Program-made: the position numbers and the translations under genes | Notes under the pieces: generated by a model | Databases searched by the model: none | The model's input: only the letters and a program-made list of their open reading frames with translations | Told to the model about the DNA's origin: nothing | Shown here: positions 63,609 to 64,000 of the stretch, in pieces | Layout of the letters: each line of letters begins with the position of its first letter | How positions within the stretch are numbered: the stretch's first letter is position 1 | NCBI GenBank assembly: GCA_963761755.1 | Contig: CAVXIC010000020.1 | Span: 90,786 to 154,785, forward strand | Length of the DNA stretch: 64,000 nt | Direction of reading: 5' to 3' | Source of the DNA: CAJXVA01 sp963761755 | GTDB lineage: Bacteria; Myxococcota_A; Polyangia; Nannocystales; Nannocystaceae

Positions 63609-64000
63609 CATCTCCGTCTGTCCCCGCTGCAGCGGGCCCATGCGCGTCACCCGAGCCGTCACCACCCCCGAGGAAATCGCCGCCGAGCTCCGTGGCGCTC
63701 GCCCGCCCCCGCGCCCCGAGCCTCCCGGACAGCTGCTCTTGTGCTCGCTCGCTTGACGAGCGTCGCCGTCAACGACACCGTGCTGGCCTCCCAGCGCGCT
63801 GGCCCTCGTGCGTCCGCGCCTCGCCGCCGACCTCCTCCTTCGTCACTGTGGCGCGCGGACACCCGCCAGTCTCGCTCCGAAGTCGGCGGCGGAACCCGCC
63901 TCCTTGCTTGAGACAACGCGCACTCTCCGCGGAACACCCCCAGGCCTACCTCCACTAACCGAGCCTCCCTCTGATTTCCCACTTCATTTCGCTTAACCGC
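63505..64000 (+). mobile_element. IS91-like remnant (transposase C-terminus and ori end)
   Basis: From 63505 the plus strand encodes LELPAITSLLESQLRSVSPR, LSWMTLLARVFRIDISVCPR and VTTPEEIAAELRGARPPPRP, then stop at 63756, matching the last 83 residues of the intact transposase with substitutions. The non-coding end follows and the window closes on the terminus CATTTCGCTTAACCGC (one change from the intact end). A GAAC tetranucleotide lies at the junction with the alpha-2-macroglobulin gene (63495-63498). Catalytic motifs are missing. Confidence 0.85.

Overview
The window is high-GC DNA from a deltaproteobacterial-type genome, most likely a myxobacterium of the Nannocystis/Enhygromyxa kind. The evidence is a MYXO-CTERM-like tail on a secreted protease, many lipoproteins with Ser/Thr/Gly-rich linkers, a Ser/Thr kinase with TPR repeats next to an ECF sigma factor, carboxypeptidase-regulatory-like repeat proteins, a bacteriophytochrome and a large alpha-2-macroglobulin. 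I recognised no rRNA, tRNA or CRISPR array.

Layout. 0-12.7 kb is a metal-resistance island built around IS91-family (HUH, rolling-circle) DNA. It holds an arsR - Cys-rich protein - czcC - czcB - czcA operon on the minus strand, a DUF302 gene coupled to a truncated arsR, a captured CDF cation transporter with a truncated lspA and a second truncated arsR, one complete IS91-like element, and several partial copies that share the same terminus. The first 313 bases of the window repeat 12404-12716. 12.7-24.5 kb is more ordinary chromosome: PAP2 phosphatase, divergent heme oxygenase and bacteriophytochrome, NhaR-like LysR regulator, lipoprotein, Ser/Thr kinase-TPR (frameshifted), ECF sigma factor, Cys-cluster protein and a secreted beta-propeller. 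24.8-36.6 kb holds a trypsin-like protease fused to a lipoprotein, then a stretch rich in gene fragments (27.2-32.4 kb), a large repeat protein, a dehydrogenase fragment, a Cys-rich tandem-repeat protein and a lipoprotein. 36.6-41.9 kb has a beta-propeller protein, a frameshifted B12-binding radical SAM enzyme, a broken sigma factor ending in an IS91 remnant, and a VOC-ArsR-SRPBCC operon. 42-44.4 kb is an SDR/DUF1772/membrane-protein operon divergent from an HxlR regulator across a clear palindromic operator. 44.7-49.1 kb has lipoproteins and a TldD/TldE pair whose TldD carries a Tat-lipoprotein signal. 49.2-52.3 kb is a compact four-gene cassette with a LysM protein and a candidate papain-like Cys-His-Asp enzyme, which I consider the best candidate for an undescribed secreted effector module. 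52.5-64 kb has a MATE transporter, a lipoprotein, an outer-membrane-type protein translationally coupled to PPK2, and an alpha-2-macroglobulin whose 3' end is replaced by another IS91 remnant that runs to the last base.

How the genes fit together. The czc operon and the CDF transporter would export divalent metals under ArsR-type repressors, two of which have been cut to N-terminal stubs by IS91 ends. BphO makes the biliverdin chromophore for BphP. Several genes (kinase-TPR, radical SAM, TldD, sigma factor, small secreted protein) carry single frameshifts, two of them at G/C homopolymers, so either base-calling errors or genuine decay must be considered.
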